From contig NZ_CP049143.1 of NCBI RefSeq assembly GCF_011044495.1, positions 682,001-746,000 on the forward strand: DNA of 64,000 nt, read 5' to 3'. Source of the stretch: Roseimicrobium sp. ORNL1 (GTDB taxonomy: Bacteria > Verrucomicrobiota > Verrucomicrobiia > Verrucomicrobiales > Verrucomicrobiaceae). The translations under genes were made by a program, and so were the position numbers. Of this stretch, positions 36,103 through 44,810 are shown in pieces. The number at the start of each line of letters is the position of its first letter. Positions within the stretch are counted from its first letter, which is position 1. The notes beneath the pieces were generated by a model. The model made no database searches, had not been told where the DNA came from, and saw nothing but the letters and a program-made list of their open reading frames with translations.

Positions 36103-36765
36103 ATGGCTCTACCAGCAGCGAAAGGCGGCGTGCGCGCCCTGATTTTTGATTTCGACGGCCTCATCCTCGATACCGAGGTGGCCATCTTTGATGCCTGGCG
36201 GGAGATCTATGAGGATCATGGAATTCCGCTCACCCTTGAAACATGGGCGCAGTACGTGGGCAGTGACTTCGACCCGAAGGTGGAGCTGGAGCAATTCCTC
36301 GGGCGCGCGCTGGACTGGGCGACCTTGACCGACAGGCGCCGCAAGAGGGTGAATGACATCCTGATGGACAAGCAACCCATGCCCGGCGTGCGCGAGCGAC
36401 TGCGGGAGGCGCATGAGCACGGCCTCGTGTGTGCCGTGGCCAGCAGCTCGAGCCACAGTTGGGTGGACGGCTGGGTCGACCGCCTGGAACTGCGGTCGTA
36501 CTTCAGCCACGTGAGTTGCCTGGAAGACACGGGCAAGGCCAAGCCGGATCCCAGCCTCTTTCTGCACGCGGCCGCCGCTTTGAGCGTGGACCCTGCGGAG
36601 GCTATTGTGCTGGAGGATTCGCTCAACGGTCTGCGCGCCGCTCATGCCGCCGGCATGCGCTGTGTGGTGGTGCCCTGTGATGTGACCCGGCACCTCGCCT
36701 TTGACGGCGCGTGGAAGCATCATCGCTCGATGGTGGAGTTCACCGTACCGGACCTGTTTGTGTAG
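36103..36765 (+). CDS. HAD-superfamily hydrolase, beta-phosphoglucomutase-like
   Basis: The 220-residue core has HAD motif I LIFDFDGLILDTE, motif II Ser-Ser in AVASSSSHSWVD, motif III Lys in DTGKAKPDPSLFL, and motif IV VLEDSLNGLRAAHAAGM. The cap domain follows motif I, as in subclass IA enzymes. This group includes beta-phosphoglucomutases and sugar-phosphate phosphatases; the substrate is not assignable. ATG at 36103 puts the first Asp about 16 residues from the N terminus as usual; earlier in-frame ATGs at 36034 and 36049 are possible. Confidence 0.9.
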   Translation: MALPAAKGGVRALIFDFDGLILDTEVAIFDAWREIYEDHGIPLTLETWAQYVGSDFDPKVELEQFLGRALDWATLTDRRRKRVNDILMDKQPMPGVRERLREAHEHGLVCAVASSSSHSWVDGWVDRLELRSYFSHVSCLEDTGKAKPDPSLFLHAAAALSVDPAEAIVLEDSLNGLRAAHAAGMRCVVVPCDVTRHLAFDGAWKHHRSMVEFTVPDLFV

Positions 36766-36837
36766 CCACGCGGAACGGCGGTTGCATTCGCCCGCCTCCC
36801 GTTCACACTGCGCCGCCCCCAAGGCGCTCTTTACCGC

Positions 36838-38193
36838 GTGACGAAAAACTTCAGCCTCTACCTCGCTCTTCGCTACTTGCGGCCGAAGCGGACCTTCGTG
36901 TCTGTCATCACGGTGATCTCCGTCCTCGGCGTGAGCCTCGGCGTCGCCCTGCTCATCGTGGTGATTGCGGTCATGGCCGGGTTCCACGCGCAGATGAAGG
37001 AACTCGCCGCCGGGTATGAGACCCACATCGAGGCGCAGGACCGTTACGGCACCTCCATGATGGATTCCAATCATCGCCCAAAGGATGCGACGGACAAACC
37101 ATGGCGCGAGATTCTGGAGCAAATCAAAAAGACTCCCGGCGTGGCCAGTGCCACGCCCATGGTGCGTGGCCTGCTCCTGGTGGAATCTGAGACCGGCATG
37201 TCCATCACTGCCATGTGGGGACTGGACGGCACCGATGGCAATCGTCTTGCGGCCAAGCACAAGGACTTCCTGAGAAAGGAGAAAGGCGCCTCCATGGAGC
37301 TTTCCGGAGACAGCATCGTGCTGGATTCCAAGCTGGCCGATCCCTGGGGACTCAAGGTGGGCGACACCATCACCGCATGGGCTCCGACCAATCTCAAGCA
37401 GATAGTAAACCTGACTCGGCAAATCGATGAGCTGCCTGAGGACCAAAAGCAAACGGCGTACAAACAGCTCAAGGATCTCACCATTCCCCAGGAGCTCACC
37501 ATCACCGGCATCATCGAGCCACCACAATTCCAAGATTCGAGCAAGGTGCCGCTGGCCATCGTACCTCTGGGGCGGGCTCAGGAAATGCGTGATCTCGGAG
37601 ACGGCATTTCCAGCATCGGCATCGAGTTGAACGAGCCCTACCAGGCCGGAGCGATTCGTGACCAGTTGATGAAGTCCGGTGTCATCCCTCCCGGCTGGGA
37701 TGCCTACACCTGGACAGAGGCCCACCAGGCTCTCTTCAGTGCGGTGCAGACTGAGCTCATGATGATGTATGTGATTCTCTTCTTCATCATGATTGTGGCT
37801 GCCTTCTGCGTGATGAACACCATGATCACCGTGACCGTGCAGAAGCGGCGTGAGATTGGCATCGTGGCCGCCCTCGGCTCTCGTGTCGGCCAGACCATGT
37901 CGGTATTCATCATCCAAGGCATGATCGTGGGCGCGGCGGGTGCCGTGCTGGGCCTCGGCCTCGGCATCCTGATCGCAAGCAACATCAATACGATCAAAAA
38001 CAAGCTGGGCGAGTGGATGGGCATGGACATGTTCAATCCAGAAATCTACGGCTTGATCGATCTGCCCGCCAAAATCCTCCCGGGCGACGTGGCCTTCATC
38101 TGCGGCAGTGCCTTCCTCCTCAGCTCCCTCGCCTCTGTCATCCCCGCCTGGCTCGCCGCGAAGGTGGAACCGGCGCAGGCGTTGCGGGATTGA
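36838..38193 (+). CDS. LolC/LolE-like ABC transporter permease
   Basis: The GTG start gives MTKNFSLYLALRYLRPKRTF, then TM1 and a large periplasmic domain (about 45-290). FtsX-type TM helices follow, including MMMYVILFFIMIVAAFCVMN and MVGVA-like segments. The ARSRVxxTMSVF-like loop (GSRVGQTMSVFIIQGMIVGA) and the C-terminal VIPAWLAAKVEPAQALR are LolC/LolE hallmarks. These permeases extract lipoproteins from the inner membrane with the ATPase LolD. No ATPase gene lies next to it, so it may use a distant LolD. It is followed by tRNA-Gln. Confidence 0.9.
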   Translation: MTKNFSLYLALRYLRPKRTFVSVITVISVLGVSLGVALLIVVIAVMAGFHAQMKELAAGYETHIEAQDRYGTSMMDSNHRPKDATDKPWREILEQIKKTPGVASATPMVRGLLLVESETGMSITAMWGLDGTDGNRLAAKHKDFLRKEKGASMELSGDSIVLDSKLADPWGLKVGDTITAWAPTNLKQIVNLTRQIDELPEDQKQTAYKQLKDLTIPQELTITGIIEPPQFQDSSKVPLAIVPLGRAQEMRDLGDGISSIGIELNEPYQAGAIRDQLMKSGVIPPGWDAYTWTEAHQALFSAVQTELMMMYVILFFIMIVAAFCVMNTMITVTVQKRREIGIVAALGSRVGQTMSVFIIQGMIVGAAGAVLGLGLGILIASNINTIKNKLGEWMGMDMFNPEIYGLIDLPAKILPGDVAFICGSAFLLSSLASVIPAWLAAKVEPAQALRD

Positions 38194-38278
38194 AGCCTCG
38201 TGTGTCGCTCCTGACGTCAATTCCTCCTTGCACGCAGGGGCAAACCGGGTACTTTGGGCCTCCTTTTTCCCCACCAAC

Positions 38279-38352
38279 TGCCACGTGGTGTAACGGTAGC
38301 ACAAGAGATTTTGGTTCTCTTTGTTAAGGTTCGAATCCTTACGTGGTAGCCA
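38279..38352 (+). tRNA. tRNA-Gln (anticodon UUG)
   Basis: Cloverleaf elements: acceptor TGCCACG/CGTGGTA (with G-U pairs), D-loop TAACGGTAGCA, anticodon stem AGAGA/TCTCT with loop TTTTGGT (anticodon TTG). T-loop GGTTCGAATCC, discriminator G and encoded CCA at 38350-38352 follow. Confidence 0.95.
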
Positions 38353-38709
38353 CTTTGATATCGAGGGAGGTATCAGGTGGCGAGACTCTCTTGCGCAAGG
38401 ACAGCGCCTGTCCACATCTTCCGAGGAGAGGGCAAAAAGCGTTCGGTAACGAGAATTTGTCTCAATAACGCTCATCTTTCGATTGCTGTTGAGATATTGT
38501 CGCAATAGAGGTGCAGCCTCTCGAAGCTCTCTGCTCAAGAGTTCTGCTGCTAAAGACCTCAACATCAGTCCAACATGACGCGCTCATTCGAGCATTCGCT
38601 GTTTCTCTGACCTGCAACTTACCGTCCCAGCCCCTTCCGGGCTGATTTCCCAAACCTCCACCATTCCAGCACCCACCTCCGGCACCGAAGGTGACCTTCA
38701 GTCTTCCTG
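38353..38709. other. intergenic region after tRNA-Gln, no gene supported
   Basis: These 357 bases lie between tRNA-Gln(UUG) and the CBM9/DUF5916 gene. A hairpin TGATATC/GGTATCA (about 38356-38376) follows the tRNA at once but lacks a T tract. The rest shows no motif or credible small ORF; promoter elements for the downstream gene may lie in its AT-richer middle (38445-38520). Confidence 0.4.
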
Positions 38710-40878
38710 GTGATTTTCTTCCTGCGTCAGCACTTCCTTGTCCTCATTGGCTGCCTGCTCAGTCTGGAGCATCATCTGCATGCTGAGAGTCCGCGGGTGA
38801 AGGCTTTGGATTTGAAGGAAGGTATCGCGCCGCCGGAGCTTGATGGGGTGCTGAATGATCCCTGCTGGGAAAAGGCCGCGGCAGTCACCGCCTTCAGCCA
38901 GGTTTTCCCCAAGGAGGGCGCGACCCCGAGCGCGGCCACGGAGGTGAAGTTTGCCCACGATGGGTGCTACTTGTACATCGCCATCCGCGCGGAGGACAAG
39001 GAAACCGACCGCATCACCGCGAGGGAGCTGCAGCGTGACTCCTTCGAAGATGAATCCTTCCCCGCCGATGACCACGTGCAGATCGCGCTGGATCCGTTTG
39101 GTAGGGAGCGTGACGGCTTTCTCTTCGCCGTGAATCCCCTCGGCGCCATGACAGATGGCCGCATCGAGCACGGCGGCTCCACTGCGAAGGAGTGGGATGG
39201 TATCTGGGATGCGCGTGCGCAGCGCGATGCCCAGGGCTGGACCGCCGAGCTGCGCATCCCTTTCACCACATTGAGCTTCGACCCGGCAAAGGATGCATGG
39301 GGTGTGAACGTGCAGCGTGTCATTCGCCGAAAGGAGGAGATGATTCGCTGGACCCAGCCCTCCCAATCACGCGAAGGCGACTGGCTGGATGACATCGCCC
39401 AGCTCGAAGGCATGAGCGGGCTCAATCAGGGCCTCGGTATCGAACTCAAGCCGTACACCGTCTTCCGCCATCTCGATGAAGTGAATGGTGGAAGCTCCAC
39501 GGAACTGCGCGCCGGTTTCGATGCGAACTGGCTCATCACTCCCGCGCTCACTGCCACGCTCACCGTGAACACCGACTTCGCCGAGGCGGAGGTGGATGAC
39601 CGGCAGATCAATCTCACACGCTTCCCACTCTTCTTCCCGGAGAAGCGAGACTTCTTCCTGAGGGATGCTCCTTATTTCAACTTCCCCTACGGCACCGCGC
39701 TGATGATGCCCTTCTTCTCGCGCACCATCGGGCGCAGCGAAGACGGCGAGCCGGTGGACATTCTGGTAGGCGCGAAGTTCACCGGTCGCGCAGGGCCATA
39801 CACCATCGGCATTCTGGACGTGCAGCAGGATGCGCACGACGGTGTCGATGAGAAGAATCTCCTCGTGGCACGTGTCACTCGCGAACTGGCCGCAGACCAC
39901 ACGCTGGGCGCTATCATCACCCATGGCGACCCATATTCGAATGGAGACAATACCGTGCTGGGCCTCGACTACCAGTGGCGTACCTCCACCTTCATGGGGG
40001 ACAAAAATTTTGACACGCAGCTCTGGGCTATCGGAAGTGACAGCAGCGGTTTTGGTACGGGCGAATCCATCGGTGCTTCCTTTGGCTACACCAATCAGCC
40101 ATGGTTCTTGTACGGCATCTTCGCCCAGATTGGCGAGGAGTTCTATCCGGCCATGGGGTACCTCGCGCGGCGGGGCGTGCGGGAGTACTACTTCGACGTC
40201 ACCTATCAGTGGCAAATTAACGAAGGTGGCCTGCGCACCTTTGACCTGCAGGTGCTGCCCTTCATCATCACCCGCTTGGATGGCGAGATCGAGACCGCGG
40301 AAGTCATGCTGCCTGGTATGCGCTGGACCTGGGACAGCGGCGGTGAACTGGCCTTCTGGCTGAACTTCAAAGAAGAGCAGTTCTTTGAACCCTTCGAGAT
40401 TCAACCCGGTGTGATGGTACCCGTGGGCGACTACAAATTCCGCAGCGTGCAGATGGAATACGAAGGCGCACCTTCACGCGTGATTACTCCCAATGTGGAA
40501 GTGGAGGTTGGCGAGTTTTTGAATGGAGACATTGTCGCGTGGAATGTGGGCGTAGCGTATCGCCCCTCGCCGTATCTTCACCTCGGTCTATCCTATGCCG
40601 AGCAGGCCGTGGATCTGCCGCAGGGGGAATTCACCACACGTCTCGCTTCGGTGAATCTCCGTCTGGCCTTCTCCCCGCGCCTCTCGTGGAACACCCTCGC
40701 GCAATACGACAACGAATCAGACAGCTTCGGCGTCAATAGCCGTATCCGCTGGACTGTGCGTCCCGGTACAGACATCTACCTCGTGCTGAACCAGGGTTAC
40801 GTGGTGGAGGAGCGCAACCGCCTGCGCCGCGTGGGCACGGAAGCCGCGCTTAAGGCGGGAGTGACGTGGAGGTTCTGA
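38710..40878 (+). CDS. CBM9/DUF5916-family outer-membrane protein
   Basis: GTG start; signal peptide about residues 1-25 (LVLIGCLLSLEHHLHAE). The N-terminal domain (about 30-225) is a family-9 carbohydrate-binding-like fold: PPELDGVLNDPCWEKAAAVT, then DGCYLYIAIRAEDKETD and FLFAVNPLGAMTDGRIE. The remaining 480 residues are DUF5916-like, with ITPALTATLTVNTDFAEAEV, FPEKRDFFLRDA and repeated amphipathic strands, ending in a terminal aromatic (VTWRF). This pattern predicts an outer-membrane barrel. Such proteins often accompany polysaccharide utilisation; no SusC/D pair is present here. Confidence 0.88.
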   Translation: MIFFLRQHFLVLIGCLLSLEHHLHAESPRVKALDLKEGIAPPELDGVLNDPCWEKAAAVTAFSQVFPKEGATPSAATEVKFAHDGCYLYIAIRAEDKETDRITARELQRDSFEDESFPADDHVQIALDPFGRERDGFLFAVNPLGAMTDGRIEHGGSTAKEWDGIWDARAQRDAQGWTAELRIPFTTLSFDPAKDAWGVNVQRVIRRKEEMIRWTQPSQSREGDWLDDIAQLEGMSGLNQGLGIELKPYTVFRHLDEVNGGSSTELRAGFDANWLITPALTATLTVNTDFAEAEVDDRQINLTRFPLFFPEKRDFFLRDAPYFNFPYGTALMMPFFSRTIGRSEDGEPVDILVGAKFTGRAGPYTIGILDVQQDAHDGVDEKNLLVARVTRELAADHTLGAIITHGDPYSNGDNTVLGLDYQWRTSTFMGDKNFDTQLWAIGSDSSGFGTGESIGASFGYTNQPWFLYGIFAQIGEEFYPAMGYLARRGVREYYFDVTYQWQINEGGLRTFDLQVLPFIITRLDGEIETAEVMLPGMRWTWDSGGELAFWLNFKEEQFFEPFEIQPGVMVPVGDYKFRSVQMEYEGAPSRVITPNVEVEVGEFLNGDIVAWNVGVAYRPSPYLHLGLSYAEQAVDLPQGEFTTRLASVNLRLAFSPRLSWNTLAQYDNESDSFGVNSRIRWTVRPGTDIYLVLNQGYVVEERNRLRRVGTEAALKAGVTWRF

Positions 40879-40894
40879 TCTGCGGCGAACGCCA

Positions 40895-42103
40895 CTACTC
40901 CAGCTTCCCAAACATGATGCGTTCTTTCCGCTCATTGGAAGAATCACCTTGCGTGACCGCCACATAGATGGAGCCATTGTATTCGGCGAAGACAGGATAC
41001 TGGAAGGACTTGGTCGTTTCGAAACGGTACTTCCGTTCCCACTGCTTCCCATCTTTGGAAACCTCCACATTGAAGACAGAGCGGCTCACCCCATCAATGC
41101 GGGTGCCTTCCTGCCAGCCCAAGTAGTAGACATCGCCAAACTTGTCGAGCGTGGGCTTGGAACTGGCGCCATTCGTGACGAAGGACCGCTCTTCGTTTTC
41201 TGTCCACTTCCTTCCATCCATGCTGGTGGCAAAGGTGTAGTTGCGAGTTCCGCCTTCCTGCCGGCAAATGGCCAGCCACGTGCCACCAGGCAACTGATGC
41301 GCTGCTGATTCAGAGAGCTTCAGATCCGTGGGCTCGTGGAAATGTCCGAGCACTTCGAAGGTATCGAGCGAGGGATGCACCAAGGCAAGCGCGTTCTGGC
41401 AGATGGGATAGTTGTTCAGCGTGACATAGGTCTTGCCGCCGATGGTCTTGAAGTTGTCGAAGATGTAGAGCCCGAAGTCCTTTGCAGGATGCTTGAAGCC
41501 CTGAGCGACTGCGTCCTCGTAGAAATATTGTGGCTGCATGTCATGCGTGCCGCTGGCAGTCTTCAGCTTCACCTTGTGGATGCGATTAGTGAAGCACATG
41601 CGGTCCATGTCGAAGTCCGTGTACCACATCTGGGACTGGCGCTCGCCAGGGGATTCACTGGCAAAGTAGCAGCGTAGGGTCTTCTTGTCCTTCTGGATGA
41701 TGCGGGGCACGAAGCACGCGCCGACGGGCAGCGTCTCATTTTCGAAGACCTGCTCTCCCCGGGCGAAGTCGATGACATTTTCTACCTCTTGCGTCTTCAG
41801 GTTCACGATCGAGAGGGTCACGTAGACATAGGGCCACTTCGCTGCCTCGCCGGGCTGCACGTCATTCGCCTCGGCCACAATCCACGCCCGGTCCCGGGCC
41901 AGGACCATGCCGGCGTCGTGCGCCCCCTTCACGCGGGGAGCCGTGGTATTGACCAGTCCCTGCATCACCCGGTCGCCCGCCTCCTTGGGGTTCCACCCGG
42001 GAGGGAGGAGCGAAGCCGGATTTTCTTGGCCACGGACCGCGGAGGCCCCCAGAAACAGGGCGATCAGCGCGGGAAAACAGGAGCGGATGGAAATCGGAAG
42101 CAT
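40895..42103 (-). CDS. secreted sialidase/BNR-fold protein
   Basis: ATG at 42103 gives a signal peptide (LPISIRSCFPALIALFLGAS) and 402 residues. Repeated six-bladed-propeller-like stretches include Asp-box-like TSMDGRKWTENEE and VSKDGKQWERKYRFE. It also has YFASESPGERQSQMWYTDFD and SAAHQLPGGTWLAICR. No obvious catalytic Arg triad was confirmed, so enzymatic activity is uncertain. It sits convergent to the CBM9/DUF5916 gene and just downstream, in reverse, of tRNA-Gln(CUG). Role may be binding or hydrolysis of a glycan. Confidence 0.75.
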   Translation of the reverse strand: MLPISIRSCFPALIALFLGASAVRGQENPASLLPPGWNPKEAGDRVMQGLVNTTAPRVKGAHDAGMVLARDRAWIVAEANDVQPGEAAKWPYVYVTLSIVNLKTQEVENVIDFARGEQVFENETLPVGACFVPRIIQKDKKTLRCYFASESPGERQSQMWYTDFDMDRMCFTNRIHKVKLKTASGTHDMQPQYFYEDAVAQGFKHPAKDFGLYIFDNFKTIGGKTYVTLNNYPICQNALALVHPSLDTFEVLGHFHEPTDLKLSESAAHQLPGGTWLAICRQEGGTRNYTFATSMDGRKWTENEERSFVTNGASSKPTLDKFGDVYYLGWQEGTRIDGVSRSVFNVEVSKDGKQWERKYRFETTKSFQYPVFAEYNGSIYVAVTQGDSSNERKERIMFGKLE

Positions 42104-42196
42104 GCGGGAGGGAAAAGAAAGACGGCGCGACCAAGGGAATTTGCACACCGGAGTTGCCAAGCCCGGCGGATTGGTTATGGTCACCCTCCAGCCGAT

Positions 42197-42270
42197 TGCC
42201 GCGTAGTGTAACGGTAGCACGTGGGATTCTGACTCCCCCAGTTAAGGTTCGAATCCTTACGCGGTAGCCA
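42197..42270 (+). tRNA. tRNA-Gln (anticodon CUG)
   Basis: Acceptor TGCCGCG/CGCGGTA, D-loop TAACGGTAGCA, anticodon loop TTCTGAC (anticodon CTG) on a TGGGA/TCCCC-type stem, T-loop GGTTCGAATCC, discriminator G and encoded CCA at 42268-42270. The T-arm is identical to the tRNA-Gln(UUG) at 38.3 kb. Confidence 0.95.
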
Positions 42271-42293
42271 CTCTCTGAGAGACAGAGAGTTTT
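42270..42293 (+). terminator. intrinsic terminator of tRNA-Gln(CUG)
   Basis: ACTCTCT pairs with AGAGAGT around a 7-base loop and is followed by TTT, beginning on the last base of the encoded CCA. Short but correctly placed. Confidence 0.55.
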
Positions 42294-42360
42294 GGCAACG
42301 GCAGCGGTGTGTGGCCTCTGCCTTCTGAGGTAGATACTTTGGAACCTCGAAGCCCGCGGC

Positions 42361-43731
42361 CTACAGCTTCCACCCCGCGCGATACTCGCGTGTGAGCAGC
42401 TTGTTGGCACCCTCGTCATCCGTCTTTCCGGCGACGTGATCCCACGTGATTTTCTTCCCGGTACGGTAGGCGACACCGCCGAGGTGGTTGGCGACGGTGA
42501 GGAGGCCGCTGTAGCTGAAGTCGCACGAGGATTTCTTCCCGGCCATGGCCGCCTCGACCCACTCCTTCTGGTGCCCAGGCGAGTCGGGGATGAAGGGCTT
42601 GGGTGGGGTGAAGCCCTTGAACTTCTCTTCCGGCATCAACGTGTGCTTGCCGTAGTCGGCGAAGAGCATGCCTTTCTCACCGACGAAGAGGACTCCGTTT
42701 TTCACGGAGTTCGGCAGGAGGCCGTCCTTGATGGGCTTGGGCACCGCTGTGCCCTGGTACCAGTGCATGGTTACGGGGGCGAGGTCGCCACGTTTCCCGT
42801 AAGTCCAGGTGGCGGTCATGTTCGCAGGAGCAATCTCCTTGTGCGGAGGCGGGCCGCTGGCCTCGATGGTCTTTGGGTGGTCGAGTTTCAGCGCCCAGAA
42901 GGGAAGATCATTCCAGTGGCTGCCAAGGTCGCTCATGGTGCCGTTGGCAAAGTCCCAATAGCGATACCAGCGCGGGCCGGGCAGGTAGATGTCATGATAC
43001 TCACGCATGGGCGCGGGCCCGATCCAGAGGTCCCAGTCAATCTGCGGAGGTACAGCCATGCCCTTCTCCGGCATCTTGTCGATGTAGTCCAGCAGGCCTG
43101 CCTTCACGAAGAGGTCATCATTCTTCTCCGCCTCAGCACGCGTCTGCATGCCCCACGAACGGCCCACCCACACATGCACTTCACCCACCTGGCCGATGGC
43201 GCCGCTTTGAATCAATTCTACCACTCGATGATAGTTCGCGGTGGCATGCATTTGGGTGCCCATCTGCGTGGTCACATCCGCCTTCTTCGCCTCTTCCATC
43301 ACCACGCGGGCCTCATGCACATCGCGCGTGAGGGGCTTTTCACAATACACGTGCTTCTTCGCGCGGAGCGCCGGCACCACGGCAAAGGCATGCGTGTGCT
43401 CCGTGGTACTCACCACCACAGCATCGAGGTCATCCATCTTCGTGTGGAACTCACGGTAGTCGCGATACTTCCGCGCCTGCGGGTGTGAGCCAGCGGCGTA
43501 TTCGAGATTCTTCTCATTCACATCGCAGAGCGCCACGATGTCGGAAATCTGCGACACCTCCTTGAGGTTGCTCGCGCCACGACCACCGCTGCCGATGACG
43601 CCCACATTCAACCGACCATTGGGCGAGCGGCTGGAAACGACCGCCGGGAAGCCCAGCACCGAGGCCCCGGTTGCCAGAACGGACTGCTGCAGGAAACGAC
43701 GGCGCGAGGAAGTGGGGATGCGTGGGTTCAT
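42361..43731 (-). CDS. TAT-exported Gfo/Idh/MocA-family oxidoreductase
   Basis: The N terminus carries a twin-arginine signal (SSRRRFLQQSVLATGASVLG). The Rossmann fold follows with LNVGVIGSGGRGASNL (about residues 38-52), VVVSTTEHTHAFAVV and the family EKPLTRDVHEA motif. A central substrate domain holds EVHVWVGRSWGM. Members oxidise or reduce sugars and inositols with NAD(P). The TAT signal and the 456-residue length match the planctomycete/verrucomicrobial periplasmic branch. The gene lies between the tRNA-Gln and an aldo/keto reductase in a sugar-related run. Confidence 0.92.
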   Translation of the reverse strand: MNPRIPTSSRRRFLQQSVLATGASVLGFPAVVSSRSPNGRLNVGVIGSGGRGASNLKEVSQISDIVALCDVNEKNLEYAAGSHPQARKYRDYREFHTKMDDLDAVVVSTTEHTHAFAVVPALRAKKHVYCEKPLTRDVHEARVVMEEAKKADVTTQMGTQMHATANYHRVVELIQSGAIGQVGEVHVWVGRSWGMQTRAEAEKNDDLFVKAGLLDYIDKMPEKGMAVPPQIDWDLWIGPAPMREYHDIYLPGPRWYRYWDFANGTMSDLGSHWNDLPFWALKLDHPKTIEASGPPPHKEIAPANMTATWTYGKRGDLAPVTMHWYQGTAVPKPIKDGLLPNSVKNGVLFVGEKGMLFADYGKHTLMPEEKFKGFTPPKPFIPDSPGHQKEWVEAAMAGKKSSCDFSYSGLLTVANHLGGVAYRTGKKITWDHVAGKTDDEGANKLLTREYRAGWKL

Positions 43732-43832
43732 GGCGAGAAGGCGTGAGTCCAAAGGAACGGAACAACCCAAGGTGTTTGGTCAGCACTTTTGTGATGAACC
43801 TCGCTCTATCCGTGCTGCCTGAAAATCCTGCC

Positions 43833-44744
43833 TTACGGTATCTGCCTTCCCTGCGCCGCCTCCCAAAGCGCATACCAATCCTCACGCTCCAGTGTGATCT
43901 CCACCGAAGCCGCCGCACTCTGGATGCGCTCAATCTTGTTCGTGCCGAGGATGGGCAGGGGCCGACTGGGATGCGCGAGAATCCAGGCGTAGGCGAGCTG
44001 CTCCAGCGAGGCGCCGTTGTAGCGCGGGGCCATCTTGTCTGCTGCGTCCTTCAGCCGGACAGCCGCCTCATTCTTCGGATCAAAGATACGACCCTGCGCC
44101 ATCGGACTCCACGCCATGGGGGCGATGCCGAGTTGCTCGCACTGGCTGAAGGTGCCGTCGTAGATCGGATCCATGTGCAGCAGGTGGTATTCGAGCTGGT
44201 TCGTCACCAGCGGCTGCTCCATCTGCGAGTTCAGCAGGCTGAACTGGTGCACATTATAGTTGGATACACCCGTGCTGCGTACCTTGCCGGAGCGCGCGAG
44301 ATCATTGAGACCCTTCGCCGTGTCGTCTGCGCGCGTGAGCCAGTCGGGGCGATGCACCAGCAGCAGCTCCACGTGATCCGTGCCGAGGAAGCGCAGGGAC
44401 TTCTCCAGGCTCTTCACCATGCGCGCGCCGGTCGCGTTGTAGTGCGCGGTGCGGCGTTCGGGGTGGAATTTGTTTGGCACGTAGATGCCCGCCTTGGTCA
44501 CGATTTCCAGCTTGTCCCTCAGGCCTGGGGTGAGCGCGAGCGCACGGCCCAGCGCCTCTTCCACTTCATAGCCGCCGTAGATCTCCGCGGTGTCCAGCGT
44601 GGTCATGCCGAGCTCCAGGCAGACCTGAATCCGGCGGTTCAGCTCCTGTGGCGTGGGCGTCGGATCATCAATGATGCGCCACGTGCCGTACGCGATGCGG
44701 GAGAACTCAGGACTGTGCGGAGCGAGGCGGATGCGGGGAATCAT
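43833..44744 (-). CDS. aldo/keto reductase, YdhF-like
   Basis: The 303-residue TIM-barrel protein has a full catalytic tetrad: Asp and Tyr in MTTLDTAEIYGGYEVEEALG, Lys in IVTKAGIYVP and His in LLLVHRPDWL. The cofactor segment STGVSNYNVHQ and the late ILGTNKIERIQSA complete the pattern. It reduces a carbonyl with NADPH; substrate unknown. YdhF-type members are cytosolic oxidoreductases. The ATG at 44744 gives the family length. Confidence 0.92.
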   Translation of the reverse strand: MIPRIRLAPHSPEFSRIAYGTWRIIDDPTPTPQELNRRIQVCLELGMTTLDTAEIYGGYEVEEALGRALALTPGLRDKLEIVTKAGIYVPNKFHPERRTAHYNATGARMVKSLEKSLRFLGTDHVELLLVHRPDWLTRADDTAKGLNDLARSGKVRSTGVSNYNVHQFSLLNSQMEQPLVTNQLEYHLLHMDPIYDGTFSQCEQLGIAPMAWSPMAQGRIFDPKNEAAVRLKDAADKMAPRYNGASLEQLAYAWILAHPSRPLPILGTNKIERIQSAAASVEITLEREDWYALWEAAQGRQIP

Positions 44745-44810
44745 GGGAGGAGTGCAGAGGGTTTGGCTGGGAGATTGAAGAGCAGGAGCGCGAGCGCGGG
44801 CAAGAGATTT

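Noticed and set aside
36109-38565. 818-codon minus-strand frame
   Set aside because: It is opposite a HAD phosphatase, a LolC/E permease and tRNA-Gln; its product is His/Arg/Gly-rich with no domain, as expected of a shadow frame in GC-rich DNA.
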